Notes under the pieces: generated by a model
The model's database searches: none
Seen by the model: only the letters and a program-made list of their open reading frames with translations
What the model was told of the DNA's origin: nothing
Made by a program: the position numbers and the translations under genes
Part shown: positions 12,610-22,735 of the stretch, in pieces
How positions within the stretch are numbered: position 1 is the first letter of the stretch
Layout: each line of letters starts with the position of its first letter
Assembly (NCBI GenBank): GCA_015501585.1
Contig: JADNRY010000176.1
Location: forward strand, 62,001 to 126,000
Reading direction: 5' to 3'
Origin: Rhodocollybia butyracea
Lineage: Eukaryota > Basidiomycota > Agaricomycetes > Agaricales > Omphalotaceae
Length of the DNA stretch: 64,000 nucleotides

Positions 12610-14921
12610 TTTGTGATAAACCCAACCAATACTAATAGGTTTTCAAGTTGAGCCGTACCGTCGTTCCGACCAAGTTCCGACTCTCCCGAGTATTTCTGCT
12701 ATTTCTAGGGAATCAATGCCATTTCTTAAACAATCAGTGTATGTACAACAACTCTCTAATGAGCAGCATTGCACTCCATTATCCTGTCAACTTCTACATG
12801 TTTAAGTAAATGATTATACTTAGCCTTAGAGTGATTCATAACTCTCTACTACTGTATAATTACAACTGTTTCTCGGCTTAGCAGTATCTTATCCCACTTA
12901 TTGTGGCAGGTAGTTGCCCGGCTGTACCAGTGCCTTCAGACAAATTATCTTCTATTGGAAGTACTTTAATTACCTCAGCGCTAGGTGTTTGGTTGTTTTG
13001 CAGTCTTACATATATGCATTTGATTACCTAGGACATGACACTAGCTAGATTAACCACCAAGTTTAAAATGACGCAACAGTTGCGCAACAGCAAGCAATGA
13101 GTACAACAATAAGTCTGGCACACAATGGGATGCAACTCATAAATGTCTCAGTGGAGTGCATCTCGAGAGCAAAACTAAGGGTGATGATACATCAAGAAGT
13201 CTGATGCACATTGGGATATAACTGATACATGAGAGTGAAGAATGCAAGCATAAAACATTTCAAGAGCAAAGGATATAAGGTCAGTTTTCATCATTTAATG
13301 TACTTTGTGATCAAAATACATTGATTCTACTGACCTGACGTACTTTGAGCGAGTATTTCTACTGCATGTATGTACATGTCTCTCTGTGTTCTTCTTCTTC
13401 TGTACTTGGTGTTGTGATAGGCTCCTGAGGGTAAAAAGGCGGCAACGAGTATATTCCGGTTGTCCTCTCCGTGACGGTCAGAAGAGAGAGACAAACGGAT
13501 GCAGAAGCATCCGCTGACTACAGTTTTGTACCTATGTAAGATTACGAGCTTGGAATGACAAATCCCAAATCCAACACTTGGGGCTTGACTTGGGGCAAAC
13601 TTGGGGTCACATCTTGTTCCTTTATCCTACATTATTTGCTGTTGCTCTAGTCCTTACTAGCTCTTATTTCTTATACTGATTATGTATAACTGATCATTAA
13701 CTTTCACTAGCACTGGATTGACTTCATTTGAGTGCAGATAAATGATAAGATCCGACGGATGGCAAAGTCATGTGCGAAAACATGAGCGCCAAAGTCGTGT
13801 CGCGTCGTACCAGGAAGCGAGCAAATATCACTGAAGCCTCTGTCCTTGATTCTTGCAAAGAGATGATGGCTGCTGAATACTTCATCCATTGTCTCATCTA
13901 GCCGTCACTGAGATTGATTTGGCTGAAGCCTTGAAGACCCTCAAAGAGAAAGCCACCGCTTTTAATGCCCTCCCTTTATGTTTGGGCAGAGCTCAGATGG
14001 CCGATCAGGTCAAGGCCAATGTTAATCTCCCAAGCGCTAGCCATAGAAATACAAGCCTGTGAACTCACTGACGAGGTTGAAGAGACCTTTCCAGCTGTGT
14101 GGAAAGCTATTGGGGAGGCTTGCAATGCCGCCGAGACATAAATTGTAACAATAGTATTGGAAAATGAGCACATACGAACTGCCCACGGCTTGTGAGTTGG
14201 GGAACACTGTAAACATTTGTAGCATAAGCGGTGGTGGTACTGCAAGAAGTCCGACTCTGTGCAATGGGATGCAACTGATACATGAGAGTGAAGAATGCGA
14301 GCAATGAGCATAAAACATTTCGAGAGCAAACAAGCCCAATACTACTAAGTTGGGGCAGCATGAGCAGCATGAGCAGCGGCTGCTACATGCTGTATCTGCC
14401 AGGATTTGGAGCGACACGAGCGATCAACATAAGAGGAGCGCTTGAGCCATTCCGAGTGACGGGTGTTTCTTCAACGACGGTGCTATCTTGCTGCCGGAGA
14501 ACAAATTGCGCGAGCATGTGACAATCATGTGCTCCGGCGCTTAATCGTTCCGTTGGATCATTATCTATCTCTGCCTGTCAGTATCCAATTATGGCATCTA
14601 ATAGCATCTAATGCACACCTAGTCAGAGTCAAAAGACTAGTACATGCTTTTGAATGTCTACAATGCCAACAAAGTACACAAACAAAGTACATTTTTTGAT
14701 CTAAAGTAGGATGTACCCGAACACCGAAGTATGATCAATAGGCCTCTTTAAATGATGAAAACCGACGTCATAAAAGGAGTCCAATACTAAGCTGGGGCAG
14801 TAGCATGATTGGGAGCAGTGTTGGAGGTGGCTTGCTACATGCTGTATCTGCTGAAATTTCTGTGCGGCACAATTTATTGACGTGGTTGAGGCAAGGTTGA
14901 GGGAGGAGCGCTTGAGCCATT
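12610..14921. other. Repeat-derived intergenic DNA
   Basis: No gene was recognised. Two diverged internal duplications are visible. 13212-13272 and 14264-14334 share CTGATACATGAGAGTGAAGA and CATAAAACATTTC. 14337-14475 and 14784-14921 share TTGCTACATGCTGTATCTGC-like and GGAGCGCTTGAGCCATTC motifs. The second copy is interrupted by the solo LTR that follows, and its continuation (TTCCTTCAACAACGGC) resumes at 16790. Confidence 0.5.
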
Positions 14922-15152
14922 CTGTGTGTTGTATTTCGCCGATCAGATATGATACAACTCCGACTGTACTTATTAATCATTACTTATCCGGTTACTGATA
15001 CTTTGTATGTACCGGACCACCTTAGTAATATTTACTACAGTACACAGTATATAAGGCCTTCTCTGAGGCCGGTATCTATAGTGCTCAATCTAGTCTCTTC
15101 TGTCTCTCAAGCCTCACGGCTTATTCAGTCCCTGCGCCGAGGCCCGAGTATT

Positions 15153-15318
15153 TGTTGGTTAATGAAGACTCCTAGACTCTTAGATGGCTCTGAGATGGCT
15201 CTGAGATGGTGGTTCAAGACTACTATTAGATTGTTATCAAGGGTTGTAGTTACACATCATTTGTATATATGTGTTTGTCCACAGCCTCGATTGAGCAGCC
15301 CAGGATAAATATCCAACA
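15153..15318 (-). repeat. 3' LTR of the gag-only element
   Basis: 166 bp, nearly identical to 16607-16772. TG..CA ends are visible on both strands. Confidence 0.85.
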
Positions 15319-15330
15319 CTCCCCCTCTGC
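15319..15330 (-). other. Polypurine tract of the gag-only element
   Basis: Minus strand reads GCAGAGGGGGAG directly abutting the TGTTGG start of the 3' LTR, as expected for plus-strand priming. A second purine run (TTAGGGGGAGC) lies just upstream. Confidence 0.7.
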
Positions 15331-15397
15331 GAAACAAAGAGAGCTCCCCCTAAGCTATAAATATAATCAAGCATGAAAATCAATATACTCCTCCTCT

Positions 15398-16465
15398 TCA
15401 AAGGGTGGACAAGTAGGATGAGCAGAAAAAACCATAAGTATCAATAGGAGCAATGAAATGTGAAGAGATGTTATTGGGAGGATTGTGAGTGATGTGCGCA
15501 GTGTCATATGCGCGGTTAAGACACCAGTGCTTGACTTCCTCTGGCATGTCCTTGACACAGTTAGAAGCCTTGTGCGACATACCTCCACAACGGTGACAGC
15601 CATCCATAGACATATTGCACCAGCGATTTCCGCGACTGTCTATAAATCCTTGTCCATCTTCATGGCCGCTTCCATTGGAAGCTCCCCCTCTTCCTCCCCC
15701 TCTACCACTAAAACTTTCCCTAGTACCAGATCCATTCCGACTTCCTCCTTTACTTCCCTTTCGGAAAGCTGTAGCATAAGCATGAGCAGCCTCTACACGG
15801 GAGGATGGTTCAGACGGGTTATTAATCCCATCTAAAATTTCATCGGCTCTCTTCTCAGGGTCAAATGAAACCATAGCACTCTCAAGAACAGTGCGGCAGG
15901 TTTTAAGATTGGGCTCACCAGTAGGTTGGGCGAGAAGAGATGTTTTCCAGGCCTCAAATGATGAATGAAGGTTCTGGAGCATGATATCCTTGTGATAACT
16001 ATCAGAGATTGTTTCACCGGAAGGGAGTAGTGCCTGAAGACGAGCACACATATCATCCAAAGCATCAAGATAGACTTTGGTTGGTTTAAGCGGATCATGC
16101 GTAATGCGGTGATAGGCAGCACGTGTAGCTGAACGTGAGGAAAATGATGATTTTTCAAAATAGGAGACAAGTGCACTCCAGATTTCGGAAGCATTTGTCT
16201 TATCCTTGTAGATGTTTCAGCAGTCTCGATTAGTGAGGGATTTAATGATGGACGCAGCCTGTGAGTTGAGTCGATCCCATTCCTTGGCATCAGCAGCCTC
16301 TGATGGACGTGAAGTCAACCCTGTGGCAATCTTGGCGCTCTGACCATCTGCACTAAGCACCATTTGCAGAACATCCTCTTTCCAGTTGCTCCAGTCATCA
16401 GCATTTGTAGTGGAAAGTAGGGGAATGTTCCTTCCAAGATTAAGAAGAGCTGAAAGTGTGGCCAT
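15398..16465 (-). pseudogene. gag: Copia-type gag (UBN2-like) with one in-frame stop
   Basis: One reading frame runs from ATG 16465 to the stop at 15398-15400, about 355 codons, broken only by a TGA at 16217-16219 (after NRDC, before NIYKDK). Both sides are clearly one protein. The N-terminus has DDWSNWKEDV, typical of Copia gag. The middle has ASEIWSALVSYF and a helical LDALDDMCARLQ. A Gly/Arg/Ser-rich linker leads to a zinc knuckle CX2CX4HX4C (CHRCGGMSHKASNC) near 15565-15607. The frame ends about 80 bp before the LTR. Gag would form the particle and bind RNA. The stop codon may be a decay mutation or a sequencing error, and readthrough cannot be excluded. Confidence 0.8.
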
Positions 16466-16590
16466 AGTGAATGAATATGAGTCGTTGAAAAGGGATTGGG
16501 GATGGGATGATGAAATGAGTGAGATTGAGTGATTGGGTGAAAAGTAAAGCTCCTAGATGATGAATAAAACTCCTAGATGTATAGTGTGGA

Positions 16591-16606
16591 CACGGGGCCC
16601 ATAACC
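16591..16606 (-). other. Primer binding site, initiator tRNA(Met) half-molecule type
   Basis: Immediately inside the 5' LTR. The minus strand is GGTTATGGGCCCCGTG. The forward strand reads as part of the initiator tRNA anticodon arm (GGGGCCCATAACC). This is the priming mode known for Copia-group elements and supports the family assignment. Confidence 0.65.
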
Positions 16607-16772
16607 TGTTGGTTAATGAAGACTCCTAGACTCTTAGATGGCTCTGAGATGGCTCTGAGATGGTGGTTCAAGACTACTATTAGATTGTTATCAAGGGTTG
16701 TAGTTACACATCATTTGTATATATGTGTTTGTCCACAGCCTCGATTGAGCAGCCCAGGATAAATATCCAACA
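16607..16772 (-). repeat. 5' LTR of the gag-only element
   Basis: 166 bp, nearly identical to the copy at 15153-15318. Confidence 0.85.
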
Positions 16773-16789
16773 GTATTTACAACACTGTG

Positions 16790-17508
16790 TTCCTTCAACA
16801 ACGGCACTATACTCCCTCTATCAGAGGATGTTCTTTTGGTGAGTTCTTCCCCAGATTTGTCCAGACAATTCTCTGGGTGTTCTCCAGGAGTCTCCAGGTT
16901 TATTGTCACCAGCCTGGACCCATCCTCTGGGCCTCTCACTTGGACATTTGAAGTTGTAGCATATTTATCCACAGGTGGAGTGATAAACTGACTTCTCTCT
17001 ATCCTAACTCTGCCAGGTATGTTCTCATATCATGCATATCATCCGTTTGACAATATTCCTTACAGTTTCTTGATTATTGCTATGCCAGTAATTATTGTAG
17101 CAGCTCTTTTTGTGTCTGGGAGTCCCACACATAGTTTTTCAACCATTTCCTGCTTCCTATTCCTATTTTCTATCTACTCCTGTACTCTTGTTTCTTTGCA
17201 CCTTGCTCAATAAATCCCAGCGTCACCTCCTCAACGCGGCTGCTTTTTCAACTAATCACACAGTGATTTTTCTTGAATAGTGCCCACAGCTGGTTAGCAA
17301 TCCATACCAGGGGCCAAGTTTCTCTTTGTAATTGTGAGAAGTACTGGAATTTGTTCACTCCCTGTGCATGCGACGCAAACGTGACTTTATCATCTGTTGG
17401 ATCATATCATTTATCTGCACTCAAACATTGCTCAAACAAAGTCAATCAAGCGCTAGTGAAAGTTAATGATCAGTTAAGCATAGTCAGTAGCAGAAATAAG
17501 AGTAAGCA
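16790..17508. other. No gene recognised
   Basis: Continues the repeat-derived DNA interrupted by the solo LTR at 14927. The 91-aa plus frame at 17273-17548 runs into the next LTR and has no recognised motif. Confidence 0.45.
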
Positions 17509-17984
17509 TGTTGTAAATACTCGGCGCAGGGAACTGAATAAGCCGTGAGGCTTGAGAGATAGAAGATAACTGGATAACTATAGATACTGTTGTAGTTGCC
17601 GATCCGACGATGACATCATGTCAATCCGGTACTAATTCTCTTCCGACGTTGCTTACTGATGTATTTACTAATACTTACCAAGGTAGTAGAACCTCGTAGA
17701 TTACTCTAGAATAGCTATGCTGTAGTATATAAGGCCTACCTCCAAGGCCAAGTAGTATAACAGTTATCTTCTCTTATCCCTCATTGCCTGAGCCTCACAG
17801 CTCTGAGTCCCCACTGCGCCGGATACCTATGACAGATACTGGCCTCAGAGAAGGCCTTATATACTGTGTACTGTAATAAATATTACTAAGGTGGTCCGGT
17901 ACATACAAAGTATCAGTAACCGGATAAGTTATGATTAATAAGTACAGTCGGAGTTGTATCATATCCAATTGGTGAAATACAACA
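17509..17984 (-). repeat. Second solo LTR of the 14927 family, in reverse, split by a third LTR
   Basis: Reverse complement of the LTR at 14927: it starts TGTTGTAAATACTCGG and ends GTGAAATACAACA on the plus strand. It is flanked by the 5-bp duplication AAGCA (17504-17508 and 17985-17989). The stretch 17840-17984 pairs almost perfectly with 14927-15070. Position 17588-17834 is a later insertion. Confidence 0.8.
17588..17834 (+). repeat. Solo LTR (247 bp) nested in the second solo LTR
   Basis: Starts TGTTGTAGTTGCCG and ends ACCTATGACA. It is flanked by the duplication GATAC (17583-17587, 17835-17839). It has GTATATAAGGCC in the promoter position. It is related in style to, but clearly different from, the host LTR. 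Confidence 0.8.
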
Positions 17985-18001
17985 AAGCAAGTACTAGATT
18001 A

Positions 18002-18150
18002 CTGTACCATTTCGAGCAGCTCGTACGTCACAGGTCACACCCGTTTCCGAAAACCCCGCCATTATTTTTCTTTTGAATTTTGAGATTTTTTTGGATTTAA
18101 TTTTTTGGGTATTTACGTCATGTGAGTACAAACTGATCGAAATGGTACAG
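18002..18150. mobile_element. 149-bp MITE, Tc1/mariner-like
   Basis: Perfect 14-bp terminal inverted repeats CTGTACCATTTCGA / TCGAAATGGTACAG, flanked on both sides by TA (18000-18001, 18151-18152). Subterminal TACGTCA motifs occur near both ends and the centre is T-rich. The length and TA duplication fit a non-autonomous Tc1/mariner derivative. Confidence 0.75.
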
Positions 18151-18451
18151 TAACAGGAAATACTATAAGATGAACAAAAGATGAAGGGGCAAGATGTGAC
18201 CCCAAGTACATTTGTCTTGTAGTCGGGGATTGCTGCGCAGCAGCGTTAAGGATCATTTAGACGCTGGACGCCCAACTGGATTTGTAATCTGATCGATGAA
18301 CAAAGTTACCATAAAGGGTAAAAATCACTAGCCACATATACATGAGCAATGTTAATGAGCGCCTGAGCGCTGAGCATAAGTACAAGCAGTCGGTATTTTA
18401 CATGATTTTCAATAAAATACACTTTAACTAGCTTTCAACTAGCTATTAAAC

Positions 18452-19790
18452 TCATGCAGAGTCCTGCCGAGATTCATAGTTGGGCGGATGAAGAGTCATC
18501 ACTTCTTCCACTCTTCGAATCCGCTCAAGGATTTCGGACACTCTTTGCTCTATCTGATCTGTAATCTCTTTACGAACACCCTCATTATCGACGTCTCTGT
18601 TCAATAAATTTCCAGTGCCACGCTGTTCCTCGATTGCAATTGCGCCCATCGCATGCTTCGTTTCTCGCATTCCTGCTTGTGTGGGTCGAGCAGTATCTGG
18701 GTAGAGAGTGTCGGCTGTGTGAGACGGAAGGAATAGTACCTGAGGCCTGAGTGCTAACACACTTACCTGCTATTGGGGGATGACGAACCATTCGCTTGGA
18801 ACGTCCTGTGGTAGTGATACCATTATCATTGGAGGCATCGCTAAAATCGTCACAAATCAACGTTGTGGAGACACGCCTTCAGTCGGTATAGTTACAATGG
18901 ATAAACAGCATTCTGTATATCTTCCAGCTGATGCGTTCGCGCTCTTTGTCGCCTTCGAGCCCCCAAATATGTGAGGAGTATCAAAACGAAAACTATTGCA
19001 CCAATAACTCCACCAATAACGGCTCCTAGTATATTATTTGTACTTATATGAGATGGAGGCGCTTGTGATGGCGAGCTACTAATGAATATTTAGTGCTCAA
19101 TCCTGAAAAAATAGTGAAATACTCACGGCTTGGCGGAAGAACTCGTAGCATGTACAAGAGTTCTATTCGTTGAATGAACTTTCATTTTCTCGTCTATGGA
19201 AAAAGCTACTCACGAGAGGAGCGACTCGGAAGGGGTAGTGGTGGTGGATAAAGTAGGAGTTGAGGATGTAGACCGAGCATCATGCGAGGCTGGATGGATA
19301 CGTGACGGTCCTCTGGGTTCGGCTTTCAGTATTCAAGGTCATACTCATTAGATTGGGGGAATACTCACGAATCGGCTTCACTGAAGAAGGGAAAAAATAC
19401 ACTCTCACTGGTGATGGATGAGCTAATTTTATTCCAAGTTCATGAAGTCCAATTTACATCGATTCCAGATCCGGGAAAGGCGGCGGCTGTAACTCGTTGC
19501 TTTGTGCTATAGCGTTCACACAAAGTAGCACACTGTCAAGCGGGGGATATTATTAGTTAAAATACGAGAGCAAAGGGCACTATCAGAGTGGAGGACAAAG
19601 GACCTGCAATTAACTCACCCAAGTAGTAGACTCAGTGGAAGGAGCATCCAGGGAGAGTGACGGCCGCAAAGCGATGGATCTAAGAGGTAAGAGGAAAGAT
19701 AAGTAAAGGCAGGTTTCTCGCCTGTGCTAGAATGTTGATCGCAGTTTCAAAAGCTTGGCTTACCATCTGTTGCCTCTTTCCAATAAATTA
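18452..19790 (-). CDS. Single-pass Ser/Thr-rich membrane protein with C-terminal coiled coil (family member 3)
   Basis: The 3' exons are clear. A transmembrane exon (about 18896-19072) encodes ILGAVIGGVIGAIVFVLILL followed by basic RRRQR. Next comes an exon (18767-18840) with DASNDNGITTTG, then the last exon (18452-18714) ending in IEQRVSEILERIRRVEE and the tail PPNYESRQDSA. Upstream there are very small exons separated by GT-AG introns, with Ser-rich sequence around 19135-19155 and 19200-19330. An extracellular piece with LRPSLSLDAPSTEST lies near 19620-19680. The start could not be fixed; the 74-aa frame at 19788-20012 may contain part of it. The layout suggests a surface protein or sensor with a short cytoplasmic coil. 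It aligns exon by exon with the gene at 21377. Confidence 0.6.
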
Positions 19791-20388
19791 TTGATCAGAG
19801 CCCGGAAGGGAGTTGCTTGAGAAGTAATCCTGATCATTGGATAGCTTTAGTTGATTCTTGCCATGTTGATCAAGAACTTCGGGTGCTTTTCGCTGTCCAC
19901 GGATTAGGAATTTTAGACCCGGCCACTGGCCAGAAGAAAAGCGCGAATCACAAACCACATAAGGCCTGATGTAAGGCCAAAGCGAGCTGGTTATGGAAGA
20001 TGGTACTACCACATGGAGTTTTAGAGAGCGAGTTGATTTAATGAGACATCCAGTCTTTTTCTACGCGTTGTATTATAGGCGCACACTCATGCATGGTGTA
20101 GCTGTGTACGTTTGACCTCCGAAACACCAGCAATAAGTGCTCCAGTATCGAAACTTTGGAAAGAATCGAGAAGTGCTTCATTGTATTTTGAGATAAAGCT
20201 TATGCTAGCGACCCATTGACCTAGATATGTGAGTCCGCCCCAACGGTGCGATAGGTTAAAGCGATGAGAGCGATGAGAGCTGATGAGAGTAACAGTTGCT
20301 GGCTGTACGTAAGTAACGTGACTTGAGTTCGACGATCACGATTCACTCACATGTCGCTAATAGTAATTTCAATTCTTTTCCCTTGACC
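19791..20388. other. Probable 5' part of the minus-strand membrane protein gene and divergent promoter region
   Basis: The minus-strand stretch 19790-19900 still aligns with the corresponding upstream part of the paralogue at about 22800-22920, so the gene probably extends here. 20255-20285 has a GCGATGAGA repeat (three copies). Confidence 0.4.
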
Positions 20389-21115
20389 ATGAACGACAAC
20401 AAACCTAATCTTCCTCGACGTAAAGCTCCCCGCTCTCGGCGTCGCAATCGTCCCACGACCTCGGATCCGGAGATAGATGGTACTCACAAGAACTCAGCAA
20501 CGGAAGCTTTTGCTTTGGCGAGTGCTTCGAGTGGCGTGCGTTACGCCTTCCTATTCTAGATTTCAGAATAAGAATCACTGATCATACGCATAGCCTTCAA
20601 GGTCATCTCAGACAACCGCCCAAGCATCACCCTACCCCGTTCAAGCACCAGACTGCTCGGCAGCCAGGGCTGCGAACCAACCTGTGTTAGGCATTCAACC
20701 TGGTCCAGACGATCCTACTGTCCGCTTCATTACGCTGCATGATTCCAGCACGAAACAGCCTTGGATTATAGTGCGTCTGTGGCCCATGTCTAGCACATGG
20801 AATGACCAGATGTACGGATGGTTTTTGGATATTCTCGACCTCCAGCGACAGATGATGCCGCCCCCGGATGATCTCGCGGTGCTACAGGCCTCCAATGGAG
20901 CCTGGATTGAGATTCGGACTTTGGAGCATAATTGCAGGATAGCATGGAATCGGGAGTTCCCCTCGAATGATGAGAAGTATTTTGTCATGGAAGGAACTCG
21001 TCTTTTGGTGTATAGGGGTGCAGAAGTCATCGGAGAGATCACCATTCCTTTACATAGTTGTCGCCGCGATCCCTTCTATGGGAAGGATTTCCATGCTCTT
21101 GATTTTGACGCCTAA
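20389..21115 (+). CDS. Hypothetical protein, 222 aa
   Basis: Two exons, 20389-20535 and 20594-21115, join in phase 0 across a GTGCGT...CATAG intron (20536-20593), giving an uninterrupted 222-aa protein that ends in TAA. The N-terminal third is disordered and basic (NLPRRKAPRSRRRNRP), then Ser/Pro/Ala-rich. The C-terminal two thirds looks folded: alternating hydrophobics (TVRFITLHD, PWIIVRLWPM, YFVMEGTRLLVY, VIGEITIPL) suggest a beta-rich domain. No signal peptide or membrane segment. It lies between two members of the membrane protein family on the other strand. I do not recognise the family. The start is the first Met in the open frame, which has further sense codons upstream. Confidence 0.6.
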
Positions 21116-21376
21116 TATATCTCTGTACCTATATATTTCCATTTACTTATAACGGTTTGTTCCATTAGGTCCCGCGGGTATCCCTACTTCGATAACTCCA
21201 GTCATTGATCTACCCCGAACACCAAGTTTAATCTATCATGTTTGAAAGGTACGGAGCGCCGAAGTCGTCTCAGGCCTCAGCCTGAGATCTGATTCATAAA
21301 CGGTCAACCGACATGACCGTAGAATTAAAATTGCGCTTCACATAGCGTTCGTGTTTTAGGCTAGTACATTTTCATA

Positions 21377-22735
21377 CTAAGCTAATACAGTGCTAGGCTG
21401 AGACCGGTAGTCGGGTGGACGATCAGTCACCAAGGCTTCTTCCACTCTTCGAAGCCGCTCAAGGATTTCAGCCATTCGTTGCTCTATCAAAGCTGTGATC
21501 TCTGCATAAATGCCCTTATTATCTCTAAGGTTCCATAACCCCCGGGTACCACAGTGTTCTATTGTTTGCTCTTGTTCTTTCATTTCCAAGGGTTTGAATG
21601 TATCAATACTACCTAAGTGATTGCATGAGATAGGAAGTTATTGTATTTGAGCGAACTCGCCAGTTGGAGAATGACAGATCATTGACCAAGGACCTGTGCT
21701 AGTGATCGTGGTATCATTATTGGTGGAGGCATCGCTAGAAAAAGAACACATTAGCCTTTTCAAGGCCTTGTAAGTATATGTTTCCGGTAGATATAATTAC
21801 CGAGGGGGAATAGCATCATCTTGCCATACATCTTGTGGCTGATGCAACCGCCGCCCCCTACGCTGTCTTCGAATCAACCAGTACGCGAGGATGATTAAAA
21901 CGAGAACTGCTGCGCCAATAATCCCACCAGTTATGGTCCCTGTGGTTCTCGCCCTTGTATGGAATGAAGAAGAGGCGTGATTGAACGGAGCGCTACGAGT
22001 GACTTTTGAGCACTCAAACCTCGGAGTAATTGGGAGTACTCGTTTGTACTCACACTCCAGAAGAACTTGATGTATTCACACGAGTTCTATTCATCCAATG
22101 AGCTTTCACCTTCATGTTTAAGGGAAAAGGGCTACTAACGAAGTGGGTGATATTGTAGTGTTGAACAACGGCTGAGAAACTGACGAAGCGGAAGTAATGG
22201 TTCCTGAGGCCGATGTCGTTCTTGTGAGGATATTTAACCCAGACATTGATGTGCTATATAATGCGTAAGTGACGCTGGTAAATTTTAATTTCGACTAACC
22301 CAAAACTTGTAACATGGGGGACCAGGCCTGATGAGATGACTTTGAGTGTAGATAAAGGAAGACTGAATCCGCTGAGCGCACATTTGGTATTCAGGACGGA
22401 AATACTTACGAAATGTCGCTGGAATTGGGACTAGTTTCAGCTGTCGACTGACTAGTGGTAAATGAGCGATCTTTTAGTTTCGCCATGAGCCAATGAAATC
22501 AAATTTACCTAGAGCTCGAGGTGGGAGCTTGAAACGGTGGCGCGGCAGTCTGTGCTCCCATACAAAGTACGCTGTGAGTGGGGAATGCCATCAACAAATC
22601 AACAAAGCACTTTCGAATCGAGGACCAAGGCCCCCCGATCCACTCACCCGAGTAGCAGGTTCAGAAGGAGCATCTAGGAGAACTAATGATGGCAAAACAA
22701 CCGCCCTAGGACTAGGAAGTAGAAGGTATAAGTAA
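21377..22735 (-). CDS. Single-pass Ser/Thr-rich membrane protein with C-terminal coiled coil (family member 2)
   Basis: Clear exons from the 3' end: 21377-21612 (coiled coil IEQRMAEILERLRRVEE, tail PPDYRSQPS), 21661-21734 (DASTNNDTTITSTGPW), 21801-21953 (transmembrane GTITGGIIGAAVLVLIILAY then WLIRRQRRGRR) and 22140-22253 (Ser/Thr-rich stalk). Smaller exons lie upstream at about 22400-22445 and 22505-22565, and a piece ending SLVLLDAPSEPATR lies near 22655-22710. The intron 21613-21660 uses a GC donor (GCGAGT) and ends CTTAG. The joined frame (SPTG then SIDTF) is open. The start is unresolved. Predicted topology: extracellular glycosylated stalk, one membrane helix, basic juxtamembrane stop, cytoplasmic coiled coil. 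The ligand and role are unknown. Confidence 0.6.

Larger units (their letters stand above)
15153..16772 (-). mobile_element. Gag-only Copia-like LTR retrotransposon (TR-GAG type)
   Basis: Two near-identical 166-bp LTRs (15153-15318 and 16607-16772) have TGTTGG/CCAACA ends. The element is flanked by a 5-bp target-site duplication GTATT (15148-15152, 16773-16777). Next to the 5' LTR in element orientation is a primer site reading GGTTATGGGCCCCGTG, which matches the initiator-tRNA(Met) anticodon-loop half used by Copia elements. Next to the 3' LTR is a purine tract GCAGAGGGGGAG. The interior encodes only gag (15398-16465) with a CCHC zinc knuckle. There is no protease, integrase or reverse transcriptase, so it must move by using another element's pol. 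The total of 1,620 bp and the tidy ends suggest a fairly recent insertion. Confidence 0.85.
14927..16784 (+). repeat. Solo LTR (about 233 bp) split by a gag-only Copia-like element
   Basis: Begins TGTTGTATTTCGCC and ends TATTTACAACA, giving TGTTGTA/TACAACA inverted ends. It is flanked by the 5-bp target-site duplication CTGTG (14922-14926 and 16785-16789). It contains a TATATAAGG promoter-like motif near 15048. Between 15153 and 16772 it is interrupted by another element. Removing that insert and one copy of its duplication (GTATT) leaves a 233-bp LTR. A second copy of the same LTR family lies in reverse at 17509-17984. Confidence 0.8.
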
